DNA of 27,279 nt, taken from contig DASXFV010000036.1 of assembly GCA_036489445.1 (NCBI GenBank), positions 1 to 27,279 of the forward strand, given 5' to 3'. Both the position numbers and the translations under genes were made by a program. The stretch comes from DAIDKA01 sp036489445 (GTDB lineage Bacteria > Pseudomonadota > Gammaproteobacteria > Steroidobacterales > Steroidobacteraceae). Below, piece by piece: positions 1 through 6,984 of this stretch; position 1 is the first letter of the stretch, and every line of letters begins with the position of its first letter. The notes beneath the pieces are model-generated. The model had not been told where the DNA came from. It saw only the letters and a program-made list of their open reading frames with translations, and ran no database searches.

Positions 1-202
1 TCGAATCGAAACTGACCTTGCCGATGATGGCACCGACCAGCAGCAGCGCGGCCACAGACAGCGGCGCGATCCACAGCGCCCGATGTTCCCAGAACTCGCG
101 GCGAATCAACGTGCGCAACACCGGCGGATGTCCGTCCATCACGGGTGTCGCCGGGGCGGACGCGTCGGCGGTGATCGGGTCTGTGGGCTCGAGCGTGTTC
201 AT
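1..202 (-). CDS. ABC transporter permease, partial (N-terminus only)
   Basis: The start codon lies at 200-202 and the frame stays open to the left edge, so only about 67 N-terminal residues are visible. They comprise a polar Pro/Ala-rich leader, the segment LRTLIRREFWEHRALW, and then a hydrophobic helix beginning IAPLSVAALLLVGAIIG. A cytoplasmic RREFWE segment before the first membrane helix is common in ABC-2 type permeases. The start overlaps the stop of the ABC ATPase gene (ATGA), so the two are translationally coupled and this is most likely the membrane partner of that ATPase. The substrate cannot be inferred. The assignment as a permease rests mainly on context. Confidence 0.7.
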   Translation of the reverse strand, partial: MNTLEPTDPITADASAPATPVMDGHPPVLRTLIRREFWEHRALWIAPLSVAALLLVGAIIGKVSFDS

Positions 203-1050
203 GCGGCCTGCATCTTCGCCACGAAGAGGTCGGCGATGGAAGGGGTACGGACATCACCCAACGGTTCGAGGGTCTCCGGCGCACGGCCTTCAAAGAACAT
301 GGCCACGCGCCCAAAGATCTCCCGCTCATAGAAGGGGCGCAGCGCACGCGCGCGGGCCACCTGATCGGGACCGACGGTCAGCTGCACGTACTGTTGAGCC
401 AGGGTTTCCACTGGCGCCGCGAGCGTCACGCGACCGTGGCGCAGGAACAGCACATCGGTGAGCAGGTGCTCGATCTCCTCGACCTGGTGTGTGGTCAGAA
501 GGATGGTGCGATCCTTGTCAAAATAATCATTCAACAAGGTGTCATAGAACTGGCGGCGATACAGCAGGTCCAGCCCCAGCGTCGGTTCATCCAGCACCAG
601 GAGGCGTGCATCGATGGCCAGGATCAGGGCCAGGTGCAGCTGGGTCACCATGCCGCGGGACAGTTCGCGCACGCGGCTGTTCATCTTCAAATCGGTCTTG
701 CGCAGGAATTCCATGGCGCGCTCACGGTTGAAGCGCGGGTGAACACCCGCCACGAAGTCCAGCGCCTGACTCACCTTCAACCACCGTGACAGCACCGCCA
801 CGTCCGCGATAAAGCACACATCGCGCATGAGGTCATCGCGCTGGGTACGGGGATTGCGGCCCAGGACCGTGAGATCGCCTTCGAAACTGGTCAGACCCAG
901 GATGGCCTTCAGGGTGGTGGTCTTGCCGGCGCCGTTGGCGCCAATCATGCCGACAATGCGGCCCGGGGCGACGCTGAAGGTCACACCATCGAGTGCGCGA
1001 TGGGACCCGTAGGACTTGCGCAGCCCCTGGGCCTCAATTACTGCCGTCAT
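199..1050 (-). CDS. ABC transporter ATP-binding protein (YtrB-like)
   Basis: This 283-aa ATPase powers a membrane transporter. The Walker A motif GANGAGKTT lies near residue 40, the signature segment is LSRGMVTQLHL, and Walker B is LLVLDEPTLGLD followed by the H-loop histidine in LLTTHQVEEIEH. The start at 1050 (MTAVIEAQGLRKSYG) was chosen because it begins the canonical nucleotide-binding fold; the frame is open farther upstream but would run deep into the regulator gene. It overlaps the 3' end of the GntR gene by 17 bp and the permease start by 4 bp. Single-ATPase ABC systems paired with a YtrA-type GntR often respond to cell-wall-active compounds or peptides. That role is inference here. 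Confidence 0.93.
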   Translation of the reverse strand: MTAVIEAQGLRKSYGSHRALDGVTFSVAPGRIVGMIGANGAGKTTTLKAILGLTSFEGDLTVLGRNPRTQRDDLMRDVCFIADVAVLSRWLKVSQALDFVAGVHPRFNRERAMEFLRKTDLKMNSRVRELSRGMVTQLHLALILAIDARLLVLDEPTLGLDLLYRRQFYDTLLNDYFDKDRTILLTTHQVEEIEHLLTDVLFLRHGRVTLAAPVETLAQQYVQLTVGPDQVARARALRPFYEREIFGRVAMFFEGRAPETLEPLGDVRTPSIADLFVAKMQAA

Positions 1051-1441
1051 TGTTCGTGTCCGGTGGCGGGGAAGAAGGTTTGCCGGCGCGGCCGATGTCG
1101 CTGAGCAGGTCGGAAGAAGAAAGCCCGAGGCGGATGATTGTGGCATGAACCTTGGGCCACTCATCTTCCAGGAAGCGTTGCCGCTCATCCTTGAGCAGCG
1201 CAGCGCCCGCCCCGGTGCTGACGAACATTCCACGGCCGCGGCGCTTTTCGACGAGATGCTCATCGACGAGCTGTTGATAGCCCTTCAGGACGGTCAGGGG
1301 ATTGAGCCGGAACTCGGCGGCGACGCTGCGCACAGAGGGCAGCGCGTCGCCCTCCTTGAGGATGCCGTCCAGGATCATCGCGACCACCCGATCCCGCAGC
1401 TGCCGGTAGATCGGCACACTGTCCTCCCACTGCGGGTCCAT
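1034..1441 (-). CDS. GntR-family transcriptional regulator, YtrA subfamily
   Basis: This 135-aa protein is a short GntR regulator of YtrA type. Its N-terminal winged-helix domain contains PIYRQLRDRVVAMILDG and the recognition region GDALPSVRSVAAEFRLNPLT. Only a short C-terminal helical tail follows, instead of the large FadR or HutC effector domains. A GGAG ribosome-binding site lies about 8 nt before the ATG. The gene sits between a small membrane peptide gene and the ABC ATPase in one transcript. YtrA-type regulators usually repress their own ABC operon. The two palindromes at the promoter near 1720-1767 are therefore the likely operators. The effector is unknown. Confidence 0.92.
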   Translation of the reverse strand: MDPQWEDSVPIYRQLRDRVVAMILDGILKEGDALPSVRSVAAEFRLNPLTVLKGYQQLVDEHLVEKRRGRGMFVSTGAGAALLKDERQRFLEDEWPKVHATIIRLGLSSSDLLSDIGRAGKPSSPPPDTNNDGSN

Positions 1442-1478
1442 GAACGCTCCGAAACGCCCGTATTGGGCTTATAGCGCT

Positions 1479-1661
1479 CTAATCTACCAGAACAGCAGAA
1501 GCCGTTGACGAGTCTACGGCCTGTTCAGCCGTGGGAGCGGTCTGACCGATAGTCTGGGCCTCCTCGGTGGCCGTATTCAGGCTGTGCAACAGCAGGGCAT
1601 TGGGGGCCATTGCAATCAATGCACAGACCACAACCTTCAAATTCACTGTATTGGCGTTCAT
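1479..1661 (-). CDS. Small hydrophobic peptide, first gene of GntR/ABC operon
   Basis: This is a predicted 60-aa protein with one N-terminal hydrophobic stretch (LKVVVCALIAMAPNALLL) and a polar, Thr/Ser/Ala-rich acidic tail. It could be a secreted peptide or a single-pass membrane protein. The start at 1661 is preferred over an upstream in-frame ATG at 1718 because a strong AAGGAG lies 7-8 nt before it and because 1718 falls inside the likely promoter/operator. It is the first gene after the promoter and lies 37 bp upstream of the GntR gene. I do not recognise the family. It might be a leader peptide, a substrate or a sensor accessory of the ABC system, but that is speculation. Confidence 0.6.
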   Translation of the reverse strand: MNANTVNLKVVVCALIAMAPNALLLHSLNTATEEAQTIGQTAPTAEQAVDSSTASAVLVD

Positions 1662-1719
1662 CACATCTCTCCTTGACCATCTGCCGCTGGGAGGCCGCTT
1701 CGCCTGGCCAGTCGTCATG

Positions 1720-1741
1720 GTGTTATATATAACTACAACAC
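1720..1741. promoter_or_regulatory. Candidate GntR operator overlapping the -10 box
   Basis: An imperfect palindrome has arms GTGTT (1720-1724) and AACAC (1737-1741) with further internal symmetry in the AT-rich centre. It covers the -10 element, where a YtrA-type repressor would block RNA polymerase. Assigning it to the adjacent GntR protein is inference from position. Confidence 0.5.
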
Positions 1742-1755
1742 TACCTATGTGTCAA
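1727..1755 (-). promoter_or_regulatory. Sigma-70 promoter of the GntR/ABC operon
   Basis: On the minus strand a perfect -35 box TTGACA (1750-1755) is followed by exactly 17 bp and a -10-like TTATAT (1727-1732). This is an AT-rich island in a GC-rich region. It sits about 65 bp upstream of the small peptide gene. It is probably a strong, repressible promoter. Confidence 0.75.
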
Positions 1756-1767
1756 GCCCCAACACAT
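1747..1767. promoter_or_regulatory. Second inverted repeat over the -35 box
   Basis: A perfect 6-bp inverted repeat ATGTGT (1747-1752) / ACACAT (1762-1767) with a 9-bp spacer covers the -35 box. The half-sites share a TGTGT/GTGTT-like core with the palindrome at 1720-1741. The two may form a tandem operator for the GntR regulator. Confidence 0.4.
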
Positions 1768-1860
1768 GAGATGTGGTTCACGGATCTGAATTCCCTGCGC
1801 CAAGGCCCGCCCGCTGACCTGGCCCGGTAGAATCGGCGGTCACCTTCCGCGGAGTTCGTC

Positions 1861-2841
1861 ATGAAGCAAGCTGTGAATGTCGCGATTACCGGCGCCGCCG
1901 GTCAGATTGGCTATGCCCTGGCGTTCAGGGTGGCCTCTGGCCAGATGTTTGGCCCGGACCAGCCCATAAACCTGCACTTGCTGGAGATTCCCCAGGCCCT
2001 ACCCGGCCTGCAGGGGGTCGTCATGGAGCTGGAGGATTGCGCCTTCCCGACCCTGAACCAGGTCCTCGCCACGGACGACGCCAAAATCGCCTTCAGGGAC
2101 TGCAGCGCCGCCATGCTGGTCGGCGCCCGTCCCCGTGGACCGGGCATGGAGCGCAAGGACCTGTTGCTGGCCAATGCGCAGATCTTCTGTGCGCAGGGCA
2201 AGGCGCTGAATGAAGTCGCCGACCGCCAGGTCAAGGTGCTGGTGGTGGGCAATCCCGCCAACACCAATGCGCTGATCGCCCGCGCCAATGCAAGGGACCT
2301 CAATGCGCGCAATTTCACGGCCATGACGCGCCTGGATCACAACCGCGCGCTGGCCCAGCTGGGTCAGCAGACCCACACCCATATCAGCCAGATCCGCAGG
2401 ATGATCATCTGGGGGAACCACTCCGGCACGCAGTATCCGGACCTGAGCCACGCGACGGTCAACGGCAAGCCGGCTTTGAGCCTGGTGGATCAGAAATGGG
2501 TGAATGAGAGCTTCATTCCCGTGGTCCAGCAGCGCGGCGCGGCCGTCATCAAGGCGCGCGGGTCCTCCTCGGCCGCCTCGGCGGCCTCCGCGGCGCTGGA
2601 CCATATCCGCACCTGGGCACTGGGCACCACGGAAGGTGACTGGGTGAGCATGGGCGTGCCGTCGGACGGCAGCTATGGCATCCCCGCGGGTGTCATCTAT
2701 TCGTACCCAGTGACCTGCCGCAACGGCGAGTACCAGATCGTCCAAGGCCTCGGCATCGACGATGCCAGCCGCAAACGCATGACGGTCACGGAGAACGAGC
2801 TCAAGGAAGAGCGCGAGGGCGTCAAAGATCTGCTGGGCTGA
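1861..2841 (+). CDS. mdh: Malate dehydrogenase (NAD-dependent)
   Basis: This 326-aa enzyme interconverts malate and oxaloacetate with NAD in the TCA cycle. The Rossmann motif TGAAGQIGYAL lies near residues 10-20. Substrate-binding arginines lie in GARPRGPGMERKDLL, followed by GNPANTNAL, the LDHNRA segment and the catalytic histidine in WGNHSGTQYPD. Length and motifs match the roughly 330-aa MDH type 2 family rather than the 312-aa E. coli type. A GCGGAG-like ribosome-binding site precedes the ATG. The fadE gene starts only 5 bp after its stop. Co-transcription with fatty-acid oxidation makes metabolic sense, because beta-oxidation produces acetyl-CoA for the TCA cycle. Confidence 0.97.
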   Translation: MKQAVNVAITGAAGQIGYALAFRVASGQMFGPDQPINLHLLEIPQALPGLQGVVMELEDCAFPTLNQVLATDDAKIAFRDCSAAMLVGARPRGPGMERKDLLLANAQIFCAQGKALNEVADRQVKVLVVGNPANTNALIARANARDLNARNFTAMTRLDHNRALAQLGQQTHTHISQIRRMIIWGNHSGTQYPDLSHATVNGKPALSLVDQKWVNESFIPVVQQRGAAVIKARGSSSAASAASAALDHIRTWALGTTEGDWVSMGVPSDGSYGIPAGVIYSYPVTCRNGEYQIVQGLGIDDASRKRMTVTENELKEEREGVKDLLG

Positions 2842-2846
2842 ACGCC

Positions 2847-5285
2847 ATGTACGGCGCGATCATCACCGTGCTGTTCCTGGTGGCCATCGTCGGCCTCGCG
2901 TACCGGCGCCAGGGTCTGATTGTTTTCTGCTGCACGCTGACGGTTCTGCTGTGCATCTATTGCTATCTCGCGCCGCCTGCAGCGACTTGGAAGATACTGC
3001 TTTGGGTGCTGACCGTCCTGTTATGGCTGCTCACGGTCAAACCCCTGCGCCGCACAGTGCTCAGCGGCCCATTCCTGCGCTCTTATCGGCGGATGCTGCC
3101 TTCGATGTCGCAGACCGAGAAAGAGGCGCTCGAAGCCGGGACGGTGTGGTGGGACGGTGAGCTCTTCACCGGCGCACCGCGCTGGGAAAAGCTGCTCAGC
3201 GCCAGGGCGCCGCAGCTCACACCTGCCGAACAGGCCTTCCTCGATGGTCCCTGCGAGCAGCTGTGCGCGATGCTGGATGACTGGGACATCACGCACCGTC
3301 GCGCCGATCTGCCGCCGCAGGTGTGGTCCTTCCTGACCAGCCAGGGCTTCTTCGCCATGATCATCCCCAGACACTATGGGGGGCTGGAATTCTCGGCCTA
3401 CGCGCACTCCTGCGTCCTCGCCAAAATCGCCAGCCGCAGCACCACCTGCTCCTCCACCGTCGCGGTGCCCAACTCCTTGGGACCGGCGGAACTGCTCAAT
3501 CATTATGGAACCCCCGAGCAGAAAGACCATTACCTGCCGCGCCTCGCGCGCGGCGATGAGATCCCCTGCTTCGCCCTCACCGGACCGCGCGCCGGCTCCG
3601 ACGCTGCCTCGCTCCCGGACACCGGTGTGGTCTGCCGCGGCATCTGGCAGGAACAGGAAGTACTGGGGCTGAAGCTCAATTTTTCCAAACGCTATATCAC
3701 CCTGGCGCCGGTGGCCACGGTCGTCGGCCTGGCGTTTCGGATGTTTGATCCGCAGCAACTGCTGAGCCAGCGCACTGATCTTGGCATCACGGTGGCGCTG
3801 CTCCCGCGCGCAACGCCGGGCATCAGCATCGGACGCCGGCATTTCCCCCTGAACATCCCGTTCCAGAATGGACCCATCCAGGGACAGGATGTGTTCGTGC
3901 CGCTGGACTGCATCATCGGCGGGCCGGCCATGGCGGGCCAGGGCTGGCGCATGCTGGTGGAGCAGTTGTCCGTGGGGCGCTGTATCTCGCTGCCTTCCAA
4001 TGCCACGGGCAGTGCCAAGGCGGCCGTTTGGGCCACCGGCGCCTATGCTCGCGTGCGCCGGCAGTTCAATCTGCCCATCGCGCGCTTTGAGGGCATCGAG
4101 GCCGTGCTCGCGCGCATGACCGGTCTCACCTACACCATGGATGCCGCTCGTTCGGTCACGGCCGGTGCCATCGACGGCGGCGAGAAGCCCTCGGTGCCCT
4201 CCGCGATGCTCAAGTACCACGTGACGGAAATGAGCCGTATCGTCGCCAACGATGCCATGGATGTGCACGGCGGCAAGGGCATCTGCCTGGGTCCCAACAA
4301 TTACCTGGCGCGCAGCTATCAGACGGTACCCATCGCCATCACGGTTGAAGGCGCGAACATCCTGACGCGCAATCTCATCATCTTTGGCCAGGGGGCCATC
4401 CGCTGCCATCCCTTCGTGCTGAAGGAGATGGAGGCGGCGCGCAACCCCGACCAGCGGGCCGGCGTGGCGCAGTTTGATGTCGCCCTGTTTGGACACATGG
4501 GTTTCACCATCTCAAATGCCATGCGTTCATTGGTGATGGCGCTGACCTTTGCGCGCCTGCGCGGTGTGCCCGACCATGGCCCAACGCGACGCTACTACCA
4601 GCACATCGAACGCTTCAGTGCCTCTTTTGCCTTTGCCGTCGATGTGGCGATGCTCACCCTGGGCGGGTACCTCAAGAAGAAGGAATCCCTGAGCGCGCGG
4701 CTGGGCGATGTGCTCTCGGCCATGTATCTGGCCTCGATGGTCCTCAAACATTACGACAACGAGGGCCAACCCGAAGCGGATCTGCCCATCGTGGAGTGGG
4801 CCTGCCGCAACTTGCTGTACTCGGCCCAGGAACAGCTCCACGGCTTCCTGCGCAACTTCCCCAACCGGTTCCTGGCAGGGCTGATGCGTCTGCTGATTTT
4901 TCCCCGGGGCCTGACCTACTTCGCCCCGTCTGACCGGCTGTCACGCAGGGTTGCCGACCTGGTGACTGCCGACACACCGACGCGCCTGCGCCTGGGCACC
5001 CACGCCTACACGACGCTCAACGAGCATAGCCCGCTGGGCCTGCTGCAGGAGGTCCTCAGCCTCGCTGACGGCGCCGAAGTGCTGGAGAAGCGCATCCGCG
5101 AGGCGGGCGTGAAGACCGGACGGGTGACCGCGCTGGATCTGCCGGGAAGGATCTCCCAGGCGGTAGCCGCGGGCATTCTCAGCGCGGCCGAGGGCGCCAG
5201 CCTTGCCGAATTCGACCGCAAAGTCATGCAGATCGTGCGTGTGGATGATTTTGCGCCGCAAGAACTGGTGCCCGGGACCCCTTAA
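2847..5285 (+). CDS. fadE: Acyl-CoA dehydrogenase FadE
   Basis: This 812-aa protein has almost the length of E. coli FadE (about 814 aa). It catalyses the first step of beta-oxidation, acyl-CoA to trans-2-enoyl-CoA, with FAD. Two or three hydrophobic segments occupy roughly residues 3-65 and should anchor it in the inner membrane. The dehydrogenase core follows: the N-terminal helical domain (GFFAMIIPRHYGGLEFS), the mid-domain (FALTGPRAGSDAASLPDTG) and the C-terminal helical domain (MDVHGGKGICLGPNNYLAR, then TVEGANILTRNLIIFGQGA). A long FadE-specific C-terminal region is present. The ribosome-binding site is weak and the gene follows mdh closely, suggesting translational coupling. The electron acceptor (ETF or otherwise) is not encoded in this window. 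Confidence 0.96.
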   Translation: MYGAIITVLFLVAIVGLAYRRQGLIVFCCTLTVLLCIYCYLAPPAATWKILLWVLTVLLWLLTVKPLRRTVLSGPFLRSYRRMLPSMSQTEKEALEAGTVWWDGELFTGAPRWEKLLSARAPQLTPAEQAFLDGPCEQLCAMLDDWDITHRRADLPPQVWSFLTSQGFFAMIIPRHYGGLEFSAYAHSCVLAKIASRSTTCSSTVAVPNSLGPAELLNHYGTPEQKDHYLPRLARGDEIPCFALTGPRAGSDAASLPDTGVVCRGIWQEQEVLGLKLNFSKRYITLAPVATVVGLAFRMFDPQQLLSQRTDLGITVALLPRATPGISIGRRHFPLNIPFQNGPIQGQDVFVPLDCIIGGPAMAGQGWRMLVEQLSVGRCISLPSNATGSAKAAVWATGAYARVRRQFNLPIARFEGIEAVLARMTGLTYTMDAARSVTAGAIDGGEKPSVPSAMLKYHVTEMSRIVANDAMDVHGGKGICLGPNNYLARSYQTVPIAITVEGANILTRNLIIFGQGAIRCHPFVLKEMEAARNPDQRAGVAQFDVALFGHMGFTISNAMRSLVMALTFARLRGVPDHGPTRRYYQHIERFSASFAFAVDVAMLTLGGYLKKKESLSARLGDVLSAMYLASMVLKHYDNEGQPEADLPIVEWACRNLLYSAQEQLHGFLRNFPNRFLAGLMRLLIFPRGLTYFAPSDRLSRRVADLVTADTPTRLRLGTHAYTTLNEHSPLGLLQEVLSLADGAEVLEKRIREAGVKTGRVTALDLPGRISQAVAAGILSAAEGASLAEFDRKVMQIVRVDDFAPQELVPGTP

Positions 5286-5389
5286 CCCAAGCAGGTTTGT
5301 CTCCGTCGGCCGACCTGTCTAAGCTGGGCGGCCCTTAGCTTCGCTGTTTGCTAATAGCCTTATCCGGCCCTCAGGTGCAAGGAGCTCTC

Positions 5390-5827
5390 ATGCGCACTCT
5401 CGCTCTCGCCGCTTTGCTGTTTGCCGTTTCCACCGGCACCGCCCTCGCGGCCGACGCCCCGGACAATTACTGGCCGACGGATGCCAAGGCCTACATCATC
5501 AGCCCGAAGAACGGCGCCCATGTCAAAAGCCCGGTCACCGTGGTGTTTGGCCTCAAGGGCCTCGGGGTCGCCCCCGCCGGCGTGAAGTCCCCGAACACCG
5601 GACATTTCCATCTGCTGGTCGACGCGGCTCTGCCCTCGGACCTGAGCCTGCCGCTGCCGGCCAATGAGCACATCCTGCACTACGGCAAGGGTCAGACCGA
5701 GGTCACCCTGGATGCAGCCAAGCTGCCCCCGGGCAAGCACACGCTGCAGCTGGTGATGGGGGATGAGAGCCACATCCCGCACAACCCGCCGCTGGTGTCG
5801 AAGAAGATCACCATCACCGTCGAATAG
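5390..5827 (+). CDS. Secreted DUF4399-like protein
   Basis: This predicted 145-aa periplasmic protein begins with a clear signal peptide (MRTLALAALLFAVSTGTALA, then ADAPDN). The start at 5390 is supported by an AAGGAG about 6 nt upstream; an earlier non-ATG start would spoil the signal peptide. The mature part is one compact domain with conserved-looking segments AYIISPKNGAHVKSPV, GHFHLLVD, HILHYGKGQTEVTLD and LPPGKHTLQLVMGDESHIPH. This fits the DUF4399 pattern, a family of unknown function. Several histidines sit in short clusters and could bind a metal, but that is only an inference. It lies 5 bp upstream of dinB. Confidence 0.85.
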   Translation: MRTLALAALLFAVSTGTALAADAPDNYWPTDAKAYIISPKNGAHVKSPVTVVFGLKGLGVAPAGVKSPNTGHFHLLVDAALPSDLSLPLPANEHILHYGKGQTEVTLDAAKLPPGKHTLQLVMGDESHIPHNPPLVSKKITITVE

Positions 5828-5832
5828 GCCCG

Positions 5833-6975
5833 GTGAGCGTCGTCCGGGTCGTCTTGCATGTGGACATGGACGCGTTCTACGCGTCCGTGGAGCAGCATGA
5901 CGATCCGCAACTGGCGGGCCTGCCGGTCATCGTCGGGGGTAATGGCCCGCGTGGGGTCGTCGCCGCCGCGAGTTACGAGGTCCGCCGGTTCGGCGTGCGC
6001 TCGGCCATGCCGATGCGCCAGGCGCTGGAGCGCTGCCCGCAGGCGGTGTGCGTCCGTCCGCGCATGGCGCGCTACCAGGAAGTCTCGCGGGTGGTGTTCG
6101 GAGTCTTCAATGAGTTCACGCCCCTGGTACAGGGGCTGTCGCTGGACGAGGCATTCCTGGATGTCACGGCGAGCCGCGAGGCCGTCGCCGTAATCGCGGT
6201 TGCAATCAAGCGCCGGATCCGCGAACGCACCGGACTGACCGCCTCGGTCGGCGCGGCAATGAACAAGCTGGTGGCCAAGATTGCCTCCGAGCTGCGCAAG
6301 CCGGATGGCCTGATCATCGTCACCCCGCTGAACCTGCGTGCCACCCTCGACCCCCTGTCTGTCAGGCGGCTGCCGGGATTGGGCGGCAAGACCGGCATGC
6401 GGCTGGAGGCGGCGGGGGTGCGAACTTTGGCTCAACTGCGGGTGGCACCCGAGCAGCAGCTATGGCCGATATTCGGCCGGCATTCGCAGCAGCTGCGCGA
6501 CCGCGCGGCCGGGCTCGATGAGCGACCCGTGGTGGCCGAACGCCAGGAGCTTTCGATCAGCGCGGAAGACACCTTCGACGAGGACGTCCACGACCGGCGC
6601 AAGCTCCACCAGGCAGTTGCCCAACTAGCGGACCTGGCCGCAAGCCGGGTGCGCGCGCGGGAGCTCGCGGCCGGGTGCGTCAGTGTCAAGATCCGCCAAT
6701 ATGACTTTACGACCGCGACCCGCCAGCGTGCGGTGCAGCCTGCGACCCAGGATCGGCAGGCGATCGCCACCCTGGCCGCACAGCTGCTGGATCAGTGGCT
6801 GGACGAGCACCCGGGAGCCCGACTGCGGCTGTTGGGGGTCGCGTTGCGGCAACTCACACCGGCCACGCAGCTGGAGCTGTTCGCCGGGGGGCAGAGCGGC
6901 GTCGATGAAGCCTTAGATGCGGTGCGGCAGCGCTTCGGCAAATTTGCCCTGCGCCGCGCCAGCACTCTTGGGTAG
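5833..6975 (+). CDS. dinB: DNA polymerase IV (Y-family, translesion)
   Basis: This 380-aa error-prone polymerase bypasses DNA lesions. The catalytic motif HVDMDAFYASVE (residues 9-20) supplies the first acidic residues and the aromatic steric gate. SLDEAFLDVT (residues 103-112) supplies the second acidic pair (D105, E106). The Y-family segment SYEVRRFGVRSAMP and the helix-hairpin-helix LPGLGGKTGMRLEAAGV are present. Near the C-terminus QLELF (about 346-350) matches the QLxLF beta-clamp-binding pentapeptide. The start is GTG, 5 bp after the DUF4399-like gene. No LexA box is evident directly upstream, and transcription may come from farther up. Confidence 0.96.
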   Translation: MSVVRVVLHVDMDAFYASVEQHDDPQLAGLPVIVGGNGPRGVVAAASYEVRRFGVRSAMPMRQALERCPQAVCVRPRMARYQEVSRVVFGVFNEFTPLVQGLSLDEAFLDVTASREAVAVIAVAIKRRIRERTGLTASVGAAMNKLVAKIASELRKPDGLIIVTPLNLRATLDPLSVRRLPGLGGKTGMRLEAAGVRTLAQLRVAPEQQLWPIFGRHSQQLRDRAAGLDERPVVAERQELSISAEDTFDEDVHDRRKLHQAVAQLADLAASRVRARELAAGCVSVKIRQYDFTTATRQRAVQPATQDRQAIATLAAQLLDQWLDEHPGARLRLLGVALRQLTPATQLELFAGGQSGVDEALDAVRQRFGKFALRRASTLG

Positions 6976-6984
6976 CATCGCATC

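Noticed and set aside
1051..1263. N-terminal extension of the ABC ATPase
   Set aside because: This part encodes low-quality sequence inside the GntR gene. The family start is the ATG at 1048-1050.
1826..1836. TAGAAT -10-like box upstream of mdh
   Set aside because: No acceptable -35 hexamer lies 16-18 bp upstream. The mdh promoter is left unassigned.
1999..2745. 248-aa open frame on the minus strand
   Set aside because: It is antisense to mdh, with no ribosome-binding site or known motif.
3021..4496. 491-aa open frame on the minus strand
   Set aside because: It is antisense to fadE and looks like a shadow of third-position GC bias.
5319..5338. Hairpin CTAAG...CTTAG with inner GGGC/GCCC after fadE
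   Set aside because: The arms are short, two foldings compete for the same bases and no T-run follows, so a terminator cannot be supported.
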